A DNA stretch of 64,000 nt from Desulfospira joergensenii DSM 10085 (GTDB taxonomy: Bacteria; Desulfobacterota; Desulfobacteria; Desulfobacterales; Desulfobacteraceae), in the NCBI RefSeq assembly GCF_000420085.1, contig NZ_ATUG01000003.1:558001-622000 (forward strand), written 5' to 3'. Position numbers and translations under genes: made by a program. Below are positions 52,792-61,280 of this stretch, one piece after another (within the stretch, counting starts at the first letter, position 1; each line of letters starts with the position of its first letter). The notes beneath the pieces were generated by a model that was not told where the DNA came from, ran no database searches, and saw nothing but the letters and a program-made list of their open reading frames with translations.

Positions 52792-53754
52792 TCATCCTGT
52801 TTTTTGGTTGACTTCATCCGCTGTTTTCCACCTCAGATATCGTCCCCATATCATTCCAATAGAATGAAATACATTCATCGCCTGTCTTACGGTATTCAGA
52901 TCCCGAAAGAATAAACTTTTAATTGTTTTATAAAGATGTTTCATCATATTGATGACCATAAAAAAAGGGACTCCTAAAAAAGTAGATTCAAAATTAACGG
53001 GTTGGAATTGCCCCTGTTTTCTTCCGGCAATAAAATGTAATTTAAAAAAGTATCTTCGTTTCAACCGCCATGGTTCAGGATAGTGGTTCACAACCATGCC
53101 TGGACAGTATCTGATTTTTGTACCTCTATCCAACAACTCAGAAAACATAATCATATCTGACCCCCCACCTATGCCCTTACCCTTTCTGTTATACCTTTTG
53201 TCAAATTTAAGGCCATCTCTGAAAAGCTCTGTCTTATAACCAATATTAGCCGTCCATAACGGTGTACTTTTATCTTTAATCCAAAAAGGCTTATCGCCAT
53301 AATCAACTTCTGCTAAAAAACCCAAAAGCTCTTCATTCAGCCATTTTGGCCTTTTAATTACAGAAAAATCATTTTTTACCTTTCCTCCTACGCATTCAGC
53401 ATTATTTTCCTCAAAACATCTAATTGCAGCCTCGATAAAACCTTCCCTCGGCAACTCGTCATCGTCCATAAATATCAAATATTCACTATCTAAAGATTCT
53501 TGTAAAGCCCTATTCCGGGCCTCAACTATACCTTGATGAACTTCTTTGACGAACCTCAGAGAAACACCTGGTTGAGTTTGTAATTCAATCAGTCGCTTCT
53601 CAGTGTCATCTGTGCTGTTGTTATTGATAATAAGAATGTCATAATTAATAGAACTGTCCTGACTACGAAGTGCTTTTATCAGTGGTTTTAGATTTTCAGC
53701 CCGATTGTAGGTGCACACAGCTACCGTTAACGAAATCAATGTTATTCCCCCCAT
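52792..53754 (-). CDS. GT2 glycosyltransferase
   Basis: The 320-residue GT-A enzyme has LTVAVCTYNRAENLKPLIKA, IINNNSTDDT and LIFMDDDELP (DXD-type). The ATG at 53754 shares its A with the TAA stop of the upstream small gene (TAATG), which favours coupled initiation there. However, GGGGGGA just after this ATG is well placed as a Shine-Dalgarno for a TTG at 53739, giving MISLTVAV, the more usual beginning. Either start gives an intact enzyme. The coupling matters because the upstream gene contains an in-frame UGA. Confidence 0.88.
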   Translation of the reverse strand: MGGITLISLTVAVCTYNRAENLKPLIKALRSQDSSINYDILIINNNSTDDTEKRLIELQTQPGVSLRFVKEVHQGIVEARNRALQESLDSEYLIFMDDDELPREGFIEAAIRCFEENNAECVGGKVKNDFSVIKRPKWLNEELLGFLAEVDYGDKPFWIKDKSTPLWTANIGYKTELFRDGLKFDKRYNRKGKGIGGGSDMIMFSELLDRGTKIRYCPGMVVNHYPEPWRLKRRYFFKLHFIAGRKQGQFQPVNFESTFLGVPFFMVINMMKHLYKTIKSLFFRDLNTVRQAMNVFHSIGMIWGRYLRWKTADEVNQKTG

Positions 53755-54200
53755 TAGTAAACAATGGATTGTAACTGCTGAATAATTTCTATCCGTTGCT
53801 TTATCATCATTTCCCGAAATTTCTTATTCATTTTATTCGAAGAGTGTCCTATCGTATAGTTCATCTGCTTTAATGCTTCTTCTAACAATTTTTTTCTTTG
53901 TTTCAAATCGAACTCAAATTTTCCCCTACGGAGAAAGGTCAATCCTCTTCAGTAATGGTGAATATGTATAAAATCTTGCCCTATTTTCTTTATCCAGTAT
54001 TGGAACACTTCAGATTCATTGGGATGGAATCTAGCTTTACAATACCTTGGGAATGCTGAGTATTCTTCAACAGTTGAGAAGGCCCAGCCATTACCCCTAT
54101 TAGGAAGTTTTGTTTTGTTTTTATTCGCAAAAGAGCTTTCGCAGGATAGCGATAGGCTCAATAGAACAATAAGCAGAAACCAAGTTATTATTCGCCACAT
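53754..54200 (-). CDS. Small secreted protein with in-frame UGA; selenoprotein candidate or nonsense-mutated gene
   Basis: From the ATG at 54200 (AAAGGG 8 bp before) a signal peptide (MWRIITWFLLIVLLSLSLSC) leads into AFPRYCKARF and DFIHIHHY. A TGA (53951-53949) follows, then the same frame continues without interruption as RGLTFLRRGKFEFDL to a TAA at 53756-53754, 148 codons in all. The joined sequence HIHHY-x-RGL resembles a family of short TPR-related secreted proteins of exosortase loci in which I remember HHYC, so the UGA stands at an expected cysteine. A stem-loop follows at SECIS-like distance. Alternatives are a recent Cys-to-stop mutation or two separate small genes; the latter is unlikely because the second half has no good start signal. 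The gene lies between the Tat-exported lyase-like gene and a GT2 gene. Confidence 0.5.
53920..53936 (-). promoter_or_regulatory. Stem-loop downstream of the in-frame UGA (bacterial SECIS-like)
   Basis: In the minus-strand transcript UUUCUCC (53936-53930) pairs with GGGGAAA (53926-53920) over 7 bp with one U-G wobble, closing a GUA loop. The loop begins 20 nt after the UGA with a G in first position. Bacterial SECIS elements need an apical loop about 16-37 nt after the UGA and a G in its first two positions, so the geometry fits. Short hairpins are common by chance, so this supports but does not prove recoding. Confidence 0.45.
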
Positions 54201-54229
54201 TATCTTAACCCTTTGACTAATTTAAATTT

Positions 54230-56212
54230 CTACCCTGATTTGTAAAAACTATTGACGACCTCTATTCTCAAATTCAAGTTGCTTTTTAGTTGTGCTTTTA
54301 TTTCCAATGCCTCAAGGCCAGGAACAAAATTAAATATTCGTGTTTGAGATATTTTTGGAACTTCCAGTTCACAATCGGATGTTATCATTAGCCTATAGGT
54401 CTCTTTTTGAATTATCACGCGCTTTGAGGATTCGTAAAACACAGGTTCTTTGCTCGTTGATATCAAAGGAAGTACATAATAGAGTGCGCCGTTTTTGGGG
54501 ATATTTTTAACGAAAACACCAATTTCTAAACATTTCTTTGTAAAACGATAGATCAATCTGCACTCCACATCCCCTACTTCAGGAGATTGAAGATTTCTGT
54601 TCACCAATTTTGAAAAAGACCTAATTGCAACACTTTCGGAATCAAAACTTGATTCCATTTTAGATGATAAATCGATTGTATTCGTATATTTCCCATTTTC
54701 GATCGCACTCTTACCAAACAAGTTAAAAACATTTGAATAAAGAGGAGGATCCTTTTCGAATTCCACTCTTGGCGTCAGAGTTTTATCGAATTCCCCCTTT
54801 GCTTTTTGCATATCCCCAGGTTCTACTAAGTGATAAATACTCATGCTGCCCGAAAATAATAATCCTACGTCTCGATGCCAGAGAAGAGATAGGGCACCTC
54901 CACTTGCATGTCCTGCTATCCATCTCTTATATGGGAAATCATAGCTAGTTATCGTAGCCCTCCAAGGACCATAGGATACCAAATTAGTATTAATCTCCGG
55001 GAAGAAGCGGCTACCATATTCTTTTTGGCAGGGAAGATCCCTTGTACCTTTTTCATATCGGGGCACGCCGTGATCCAAAACAATTGCAAGGGCTTTAGCA
55101 TGACAGAATGTGTGATGTAAAGATGATTTTAACCCACGGTGATAAAAATCGGGACCGCTGGTTAATATCCCGTTATGGGTACAGGTCTCCAAAAGTTTTG
55201 TATTTCTGTATGCAGCTTCCATGAAAGCCGGTGAACGGTCTGCCAGAAGCGCATAGGCAGGTTGGCATCCATCCGAAGTTCGACTCCCCCACCAAGTCCA
55301 TTTATAATTTCTAGTGCCCCAGCTATTATCCCAACCGCCATCCGGTAGCATGAATTCTAAGTGTATCTGTAGAGATTCAACAACCTTATCTATGACTTTC
55401 GTGTCTTTTTCAAGCAAGCCGTATAGTGTTAACGAAGGAAGTGATTCCTCAACATTGTACCCAAGGTCAATAGGATAGCATCCATTGGGGCTGATATTTA
55501 GAGGAAATTTCTTATTGTTTCTGCCCTCTCCATAAAGAAAATTATCATGCTCAGTAAACCAGGACAATAAACCGTGAGCCAACTCCTTACCTCTATCAAC
55601 AAATTTCGGGTTGTTTAGCATTTTCCCCAAGAGGACCATGGCAAATGCATTGGCAGCAGGATAGTTGATATTAGCAAAATTCAAATTAATCGTATCAGAC
55701 AACCATTGACCACTTAATTGCAGCCGCTCCATCCAGGCGTCTACAGTACTATCGTTTAAAATCTTGCCATGGTGAAAGATAGCTAGAGCCATCGCTGTCG
55801 TTATAAATACAGTAATCCCCTGCCATTTTTCATTTATATCGTTCTGCCAAGAGCCGTCAGGATGCGCAACATTCAGAAGAGACCAGTTCATAACTTTCAA
55901 AGCAGCTTCCAGGAAACGTTCGTCTTGGTAATGGTCGGCATACCAGAGAAACGGGTATACCGAATCCCCGCAGCGTCCCAAAATACGTTCATCCCCCGGA
56001 CTCCACAAACCACCATCCCTGGATGAATCTTCTGGTTTGGAAACCTGAAACAATAAAAGACCTTCACACCATGTGGAAAGAAGGTCCTCAGCCATTGACA
56101 GAAACTTTTGTCTTTGATCTATCTCAAATTCATGACTGCCAGCACATATGGGCATGCTGCTTGAAAGTCCTGCTATGATACCTAATTTTAAAAATTTCCT
56201 ACGCGTCAGCAC
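54230..56212 (-). CDS. Tat-exported polysaccharide lyase/hydrolase-like protein
   Basis: The 660-residue protein has a twin-arginine signal (TRRKFLK at 3-9 followed by a hydrophobic stretch), so it should be exported folded. Residues about 40-400 are helical with repeated Trp, His and Gly motifs (DGSWQNDINEKW, LPDGGWDNSWG, SLHHTFCHAKA), resembling an alpha/alpha-barrel. The rest is beta-rich, resembling a heparinase or PL-type sandwich. I cannot name the family. It probably acts on the cluster's polysaccharide or on an uptake fragment. It sits between the SGNH-like gene and the UGA-containing gene. Confidence 0.6.
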   Translation of the reverse strand: MLTRRKFLKLGIIAGLSSSMPICAGSHEFEIDQRQKFLSMAEDLLSTWCEGLLLFQVSKPEDSSRDGGLWSPGDERILGRCGDSVYPFLWYADHYQDERFLEAALKVMNWSLLNVAHPDGSWQNDINEKWQGITVFITTAMALAIFHHGKILNDSTVDAWMERLQLSGQWLSDTINLNFANINYPAANAFAMVLLGKMLNNPKFVDRGKELAHGLLSWFTEHDNFLYGEGRNNKKFPLNISPNGCYPIDLGYNVEESLPSLTLYGLLEKDTKVIDKVVESLQIHLEFMLPDGGWDNSWGTRNYKWTWWGSRTSDGCQPAYALLADRSPAFMEAAYRNTKLLETCTHNGILTSGPDFYHRGLKSSLHHTFCHAKALAIVLDHGVPRYEKGTRDLPCQKEYGSRFFPEINTNLVSYGPWRATITSYDFPYKRWIAGHASGGALSLLWHRDVGLLFSGSMSIYHLVEPGDMQKAKGEFDKTLTPRVEFEKDPPLYSNVFNLFGKSAIENGKYTNTIDLSSKMESSFDSESVAIRSFSKLVNRNLQSPEVGDVECRLIYRFTKKCLEIGVFVKNIPKNGALYYVLPLISTSKEPVFYESSKRVIIQKETYRLMITSDCELEVPKISQTRIFNFVPGLEALEIKAQLKSNLNLRIEVVNSFYKSG

Positions 56213-56264
56213 TTTTCACCCTCAAGGTAATTTTGCGAGATTCTACGAAGCATATAGCAGGATA

Positions 56265-57575
56265 CTAGCCAGATTTTTTTTTAAGTGTTTTAAAAATCAA
56301 ATTTTTTAAGAATTCAACTTCTTTGACATTATCATCCAAAAAGCTTGCCCGCTCTTCTCGGATCGTTTTTAAATGTGTTTCAATATTTTCGAGAGATAAC
56401 TTGACACCAAAATTTGCTATGGGCCTTCCTTGAATCCCCAATAAAACACGGTCAAGCAGCAGATCTCCTGTTTTACGCTTATAATGGCTTGCTTCCCAGT
56501 ACCAGTTCATTTCTTGTGAAACATTTCCAGGAGCAGGAACTTTCTCCATTGAAATATTGTTGTACCCGGAAAAGTCCCACAATTCGATGACTGTTTTATC
56601 TTTTGATTCTTGCTTTTTAAACTCCACAATTCGAACAATATCTCTTTTCCACTGTTCATAATCGCCCCAGGCATTTAGCTGCCACATCATTTCAAGCCAT
56701 TGTGAGTGAATCGGTGAAATAAAAATATAAAGTTCAATGTTCTTTTCAATACAAAAACTGACAATTTCCGAGAACCATTTCAAAGCTTTTGCTTTCTGTC
56801 CTGTATCGTGACCGTAATCCAATTTGGTGATGCCGTCTTCAGCTAACATCGTTGACCGTAAAACAGATTCGAACGCGGCAAAATGGCCTCCTTTTGCCCG
56901 CACCATCTCCCGTCGTCGTTTTGTATCTTGACTTCCATTATCCAAGTATCCATGTACTGCCTTATCTTGTTTTTTAAGTGTATCAAGGGAGGCTTTAGTA
57001 GCTTCAAAGGAGAGGACCGAAGTAAGGATATCCTTCGTCATCTGAAAATTTGGAATTAATATAGAGTTTGTTTCAAGCCGTTCTACCTCAAAACCCGGTT
57101 CACTGGGACGATCAGAATCAAAACTGAAAAAATCTAGTCCTAGCACTACTTGAGCAAGATGATTCTGTGCCTCGGCATACCGAAGGTAAGAAAAAATTTC
57201 AAAAATCCGAGCACTGGGAAGAGCAACGTTATATACAGGATAAGAATCTTTAAACCATCCCGGATGCTCCGGATCGATACCGGTTTCTGCTCTTGAACTT
57301 CCTAAAATAAGTCCATGGGGTTTGATTCGTTTTATTTGATGCGCTTTTACCATTCGTGCATTAAAAAGAGCCCTGGGTTTAACTTTATTAAAGCCTTGAA
57401 TCAGGGGGGCACCAATGATACCAAATGGATCAACAAAAGAATTGAAAATGATAAAAACTAAAGCAGTAGAAATTCCAACCGTAAAAAATGTTTTCAGAAA
57501 ACCTTTCTCTGAGTGTAACGGCAACTTGTTTTGCTTCAAGTCAACTACTGACGATGAATCCGATAATTTTAGCAA
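56265..57575 (-). CDS. Membrane-anchored SGNH-like protein (possible O-acyl transfer partner)
   Basis: The 436-residue protein has an N-terminal membrane segment (about 29-46) and an extracytoplasmic SGNH/GDSL-type domain. LILGSSRAETG (about 89-99, Ser93 as likely nucleophile), NVALPSARIFE, FISPIHSQW and EASHYKRKTGD (about 365-375, likely catalytic His) fit the block order. AlgX/AlgJ-type proteins of this architecture work with an MBOAT protein to O-acetylate polysaccharides, and an MBOAT gene is two genes upstream (59609-61159), now separated by an inserted IS1595 element. The role is inferred from this pairing. Confidence 0.7.
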   Translation of the reverse strand: MLKLSDSSSVVDLKQNKLPLHSEKGFLKTFFTVGISTALVFIIFNSFVDPFGIIGAPLIQGFNKVKPRALFNARMVKAHQIKRIKPHGLILGSSRAETGIDPEHPGWFKDSYPVYNVALPSARIFEIFSYLRYAEAQNHLAQVVLGLDFFSFDSDRPSEPGFEVERLETNSILIPNFQMTKDILTSVLSFEATKASLDTLKKQDKAVHGYLDNGSQDTKRRREMVRAKGGHFAAFESVLRSTMLAEDGITKLDYGHDTGQKAKALKWFSEIVSFCIEKNIELYIFISPIHSQWLEMMWQLNAWGDYEQWKRDIVRIVEFKKQESKDKTVIELWDFSGYNNISMEKVPAPGNVSQEMNWYWEASHYKRKTGDLLLDRVLLGIQGRPIANFGVKLSLENIETHLKTIREERASFLDDNVKEVEFLKNLIFKTLKKKSG

Positions 57576-57617
57576 GGAGCCTACCCCTTAACCATCTTCA
57601 CATTTATCACAAAATAA

Positions 57618-57625
57618 AAAAGAAA
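57618..57625. repeat. Target-site duplication, left copy (AAAAGAAA)
   Basis: The 8-bp AAAAGAAA immediately left of the IS1595-family element is repeated exactly at 58608-58615 on its right. Eight bases is the duplication length usual for this family, so the element is intact and probably recent. Confidence 0.8.
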
Positions 57626-58607
57626 TATGGCTATAAACAATTTTCAGTTAAATGACTGGAGAATGAGTCAGGCAAGCATTTAATAAACGCAATGGTAGTT
57701 CAGGTTCCCAGAAACGTCTATTGAAACGATAACAAAATTCTGAAACATACTCCTGCAAATATTTATGAGTAACACCATGAAAAGTACCATTCAGAAACTT
57801 CTTCAAATTGCCAATCAGTATATGAACCATAGGCAACCATGTAGAAGCCTGTTCTGGAGGCGTTACTTTTTTATCGTGTTTATGGGTCTCCGCTATGGAA
57901 TTCAAAGCAGGGAAAGCGTCCGTTCTAACTGTTTGACCTGGCTTAAAAAGATATTTGATAAACTCTCGGACAACTTGTTTATTAATCGTGCCGGCAACTT
58001 GGGCGGCCATGAACCCCGCCTTATCCCCTCGCCTTTCAACGGCGACCACTATGGGCTTTTTTCCTTGGGCACCTCGTCCCCTTTTTCCTGGGCGTTTGCC
58101 GCCCACAACCGCATCGTCCATCTCAATAATATTTTCCAACCGGTAAATACTATCCCGATGCTCCATTGCTGTTCGAATTTTTTTGAGCATATTGCGTGCA
58201 GTTGGCCAGGACACACCGATCTGCTTAGACAAACGCAAAGCAGAAATACCACCTTTATCAGCGGCGGTCAGATAGATTGCCCAGAACCACTTTACCAGCG
58301 GCAAATTCGTAGAGTGGAACAAAGTGCCTGTAGTCAGAGAGACATGGTATTTACACTTCGAACATTGGTGCATTTTTCTTGTGGTTATGTAACTGGATTT
58401 TTTGCATCCGCAACGAGGACAATAAAAACCTTCTGGCCATCGAACATGGAACAGTGCTTTTGCACACGCCGTCTCAGTTCCATATTTTTTTTGCCAATCA
58501 AGCAAAGACATTTTAGGCATTTTCATAGTAAAGCCCCTTTATTTTTTACAACTGTTTGAACCATAAAGAGATTATAATCAAAATGCTGAAAATCGTTAAG
58601 AGCCATA
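57626..58607 (-). mobile_element. Complete IS1595-family insertion sequence (982 bp)
   Basis: The ends carry imperfect inverted repeats: TATGGCTATAAACAATTTTC on the left (from 57626) against TATGGCTCTTAACGATTTTC read from the right (from 58607). They match at most positions through CAG. Flanking AAAAGAAA duplications confirm the limits. It carries a single transposase gene. It lies between a GT2 gene and the SGNH-like gene, within a leftward operon, and may reduce expression of everything downstream of it. Confidence 0.85.
57648..58526 (-). CDS. IS1595-family transposase (ISXO2-like DDE)
   Basis: The 292-residue transposase has an N-terminal zinc ribbon (CPRCGCKK and CSKCKYH, about residues 37-59) and an ISXO2-like DDE catalytic domain: EMDDAVVGGKRPGKRG (about 133-148), a later RTDAFPAL with the second Asp and a C-terminal NLKKFLNGTFHGV segment with the His/Asn typical of this group. 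The reading frame is uninterrupted, so the element may be active. The stop lies very close to the left inverted repeat. Confidence 0.92.
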   Translation of the reverse strand: MKMPKMSLLDWQKKYGTETACAKALFHVRWPEGFYCPRCGCKKSSYITTRKMHQCSKCKYHVSLTTGTLFHSTNLPLVKWFWAIYLTAADKGGISALRLSKQIGVSWPTARNMLKKIRTAMEHRDSIYRLENIIEMDDAVVGGKRPGKRGRGAQGKKPIVVAVERRGDKAGFMAAQVAGTINKQVVREFIKYLFKPGQTVRTDAFPALNSIAETHKHDKKVTPPEQASTWLPMVHILIGNLKKFLNGTFHGVTHKYLQEYVSEFCYRFNRRFWEPELPLRLLNACLTHSPVI

Positions 58608-58615
58608 AAAAGAAA
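58608..58615. repeat. Target-site duplication, right copy (AAAAGAAA)
   Basis: Exact copy of the 8-bp sequence at 57618-57625, directly after the right end of the IS1595 element and 10 bp before the stop codon of the GT2 gene. Confidence 0.8.
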
Positions 58616-58624
58616 TTATTACTA

Positions 58625-59590
58625 TCAATCGATGCTAAACAGTTTAAATATTCTTTTATATAAACCCATTGGCAGTAATGCAGGCAACATATATTTCCAA
58701 TCCTTTAGACTACCGTAACGCCCTTTCATTACTAATCTAAAAATTTTATGTGATGCATCAAGATCACGTTCCCAATAAGAGAGAAACCCTCTTCTTAACA
58801 GCTCACCGTAGACAAGATTATTAATTTTTTCTTTACCAATCCGCCTGACCGTTTCAGGCCGTTGTGAGAGAAAATCCTTTTGTACTTTCCAATGATTTTC
58901 TGCAACCAGGGCTCTATTCTTCGTTATTTGTCCGGAATTATGGTGTCTGTAAAATGCGAGAACTTCCGGAACAAGAACAACCTTTAAAAAAGGGGTCATT
59001 CTCAACCACAAGTCATAATCCATGCAACTTGTCCACTGCTCGTTGAATCCATCAACCCGTTCTATGCATTCCCTGTGAAGAAGAGCAGCATGAATGGGCC
59101 ATCGGCATCCACCTAAAAACAGTTCAGATAAATCCACTGAACTATAATCTGGTGGAATGTATGGCTGACTTTTTCCTATAGTCAAACCCATGTTCTGCCA
59201 TCCACAATATACAAGGCCATATGGTGATGAAAAATTGGAGGAAAGAGCCTTTTCGAGTTTTTGAAGGCAGTCTGGCGACCAATAATCGTCAGAATCCAGA
59301 AAAGCAATGTAGTCTCCTTTTGCTTCATTAAGCCCTCTATTCCTTGCAGGCCCGGGTCCCTTATTTTTTTGGTTAATAACCTTGATTCTATTATCAGTTG
59401 TTTTAATTTCAGTAGCCAACGACAACGATGAATCAGTGGAGCCGTCATCGATAATAATTAATTCAAAGTTTTTATAGGTTTGATTCAAAACACTTTTTAC
59501 ACTATCTTCAATATGCGCTTCAGCGTTAAAGCAAGGCATTATAATGGAAATTTTTTTCGGACTACAGAGATCCATGGATGGCTGTATCAT
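58625..59590 (-). CDS. GT2 glycosyltransferase
   Basis: The 321-residue GT-A enzyme has ISIIMPCFNAEAHIEDSVKS, LIIIDDGSTDSS and AFLDSDDYW (DXD motif about residues 97-103). CMDYDLWLR carries the conserved D-x-D-L-W-L-R of this branch. It is intact although the IS1595 element inserted only 17 bp beyond its stop codon. It is downstream of the MBOAT gene by 18 bp. Confidence 0.9.
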   Translation of the reverse strand: MIQPSMDLCSPKKISIIMPCFNAEAHIEDSVKSVLNQTYKNFELIIIDDGSTDSSLSLATEIKTTDNRIKVINQKNKGPGPARNRGLNEAKGDYIAFLDSDDYWSPDCLQKLEKALSSNFSSPYGLVYCGWQNMGLTIGKSQPYIPPDYSSVDLSELFLGGCRWPIHAALLHRECIERVDGFNEQWTSCMDYDLWLRMTPFLKVVLVPEVLAFYRHHNSGQITKNRALVAENHWKVQKDFLSQRPETVRRIGKEKINNLVYGELLRRGFLSYWERDLDASHKIFRLVMKGRYGSLKDWKYMLPALLPMGLYKRIFKLFSID

Positions 59591-59608
59591 TCCTTGCCTC
59601 TGACTTCT

Positions 59609-61159
59609 TTAGAACTGAAAATATAAGAATTCACTAGGTCGCGATAGATTTAAAATGGAGGTCAACCCGATTATTGATAGTACAATCCCCCAGATTTTTA
59701 TAGGTTGCCATTGAATTTTTGTATAGTAGAGCCAACTTTTATTTATTTGTGTGTACTTTTCTGAATTTAAACCCGGTTCATATTTCCCCAACCATTCACT
59801 TGTATTAGGCCAAAACCACAAAATACACAGCCAGGTAAAAAGCCATGGAATTGCAAGATAATCAGATAATGAGATCCCGGGACCATTGAAAGTAAATCCT
59901 ATTGTTTCAAGTATTTTTTCGAGCGGGCCAATTCTGCCTGGAAGCGTATGGGGAAGATTGAGCATCCCCCTGAATATTTCAATTGCGCCACCGAATGTTT
60001 CCGAACGGAAAAACACCCAAGCACACGTCACACATACAAATGTGAAAAAACGGGACACCGTCTTTGCCCAGAAAGTTTGTAATGGATTTTTCCAAATTAG
60101 TCTAAAGATATTATTTAAAATCAACATGATACCATGTAATCCTCCCCAGACGACAAAAGTCCATCCCGCACCATGCCAGAGTCCACCCAAAAGCATTGTT
60201 ATCAGAATGTTGATATACCTTCGAAAAATTCCTCTACGGTTCCCCCCTAATGGAATATATAAGTAATTCTTTAAAAACCTTGAAAGCGTAATGTGCCATC
60301 TCCTCCAAAAATCTATTATACCGGTAGCCTTATAGGGTGAAAAAAAGTTTAGCGGTATATATATGCCAAACATTCTGGCGAGTCCAATCGCCATATCTGA
60401 ATAACCCGAAAAATCAAAATAAAGCTGAAGGGAATATGAGAATGCACCCTTCCAAGCCTGGAAGAAACTCAATATTCCTCCCTGCTCAGCTGTGACAAAG
60501 ATTGGATTTGCCAATAATGCAAAATTGTCCGCAAGAATAACTTTCTTGAAAAGTCCAATAAAAAAAATTGTTATTCCAACGGACAAATCAAGCCCTGTGT
60601 TTCTCTTTTGAAATTTTTGAAGCTGAGGCATTACTTCTTTATGATGAACGATAGGTCCGGCAATCAGTTGGGGGAAAAAAGATACAAAAACAGAATATTC
60701 CAATATGTTGTGGTTGTCTGTCTCTTCTCGAAACGTATCTACCAAGTAGGCAATTTGTTGAAAGGTGTAAAATGATATTGCCAAAGGCAATATGATTGTT
60801 TGATTCGAAATTTCAAGATTGAAAATACAATTGGTGCTGTTGATAAAAAAATTATAATATTTAAAATATCCAATAAGAAAAAGGTTAAAAACAACACCAA
60901 TGCAGAGTATAGTGAAACGGGAATTCCTTTTTAACTCTACATACCTTCCACTTAGGATAGCTCCTAGTAGATAGTTTATTAAAATTGAACCAATCAATAA
61001 AAAAAGATAGACAGGATTCCACCATCCATAAAAAAACAATGAGACTGATAGTAGCCAGACAAGCCTGATCTTATTTTTGCCTGACGACTCTAATCTGAGA
61101 TATACTAACAGAGCCAAGGGCAAGAAAACAATGATAAAAAAATACGAATTAAATAGCAT
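59609..61159 (-). CDS. MBOAT-family O-acyltransferase (AlgI-like)
   Basis: The 516-residue polytopic protein of the MBOAT family has LPLALLVYLRL at the N-terminus, QLIAGPIVHHKEVMPQ, YFDFSGYSDMAIGLARM, LPLGGNR-type YIPLGGNRRG and the active-site region GGLWHGAGWTFVVWGGLHG (about residues 323-341) with both conserved histidines. AlgI-type proteins move acetyl groups from the cytoplasm across the inner membrane for polysaccharide O-acetylation, handing them to an SGNH partner; one is encoded at 56265-57575. AGGATGAG lies a few bases before the ATG. Confidence 0.92.
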   Translation of the reverse strand: MLFNSYFFIIVFLPLALLVYLRLESSGKNKIRLVWLLSVSLFFYGWWNPVYLFLLIGSILINYLLGAILSGRYVELKRNSRFTILCIGVVFNLFLIGYFKYYNFFINSTNCIFNLEISNQTIILPLAISFYTFQQIAYLVDTFREETDNHNILEYSVFVSFFPQLIAGPIVHHKEVMPQLQKFQKRNTGLDLSVGITIFFIGLFKKVILADNFALLANPIFVTAEQGGILSFFQAWKGAFSYSLQLYFDFSGYSDMAIGLARMFGIYIPLNFFSPYKATGIIDFWRRWHITLSRFLKNYLYIPLGGNRRGIFRRYINILITMLLGGLWHGAGWTFVVWGGLHGIMLILNNIFRLIWKNPLQTFWAKTVSRFFTFVCVTCAWVFFRSETFGGAIEIFRGMLNLPHTLPGRIGPLEKILETIGFTFNGPGISLSDYLAIPWLFTWLCILWFWPNTSEWLGKYEPGLNSEKYTQINKSWLYYTKIQWQPIKIWGIVLSIIGLTSILNLSRPSEFLYFQF

Positions 61160-61165
61160 CTTAGC

Positions 61166-61234
61166 TCATCCTAACATATTGCGAGACCTTTGCACGACTG
61201 AATTATTCATCCCTGTCCAGACACTGTCACGCAT
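61166..61234 (-). CDS. Possible 22-codon leader ORF upstream of the MBOAT gene
   Basis: An ATG at 61234 with GGAGAG 3 bp in front opens a frame MRDSVWTGMNNSVVQRSRN-MLG and stops 6 bp before the MBOAT ATG. The good Shine-Dalgarno and close spacing suggest a translated leader, but short frames of this length are common by chance. The same stretch (61183-61196, GAGACCTTTGCACG) resembles the end of some IS5-type elements, so it may instead be a relic. Confidence 0.25.
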   Translation of the reverse strand: MRDSVWTGMNNSVVQRSRNMLG

Positions 61235-61280
61235 AATCTCTCCAAAAATTATTTTTGATCTCATTTTGGCTTTTTAAAAT

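Noticed and set aside
53754-53942. Separate 62-codon gene starting at a TTG
   Set aside because: The AGAGGA in front is directly adjacent to the TTG, with no usable spacing. The frame is continuous with the upstream signal-peptide frame across one TGA, so one interrupted gene is simpler.
57765-58559. 264-codon rightward frame opposite the IS1595 transposase
   Set aside because: Antisense shadow of a well-supported transposase gene, without domain similarity.
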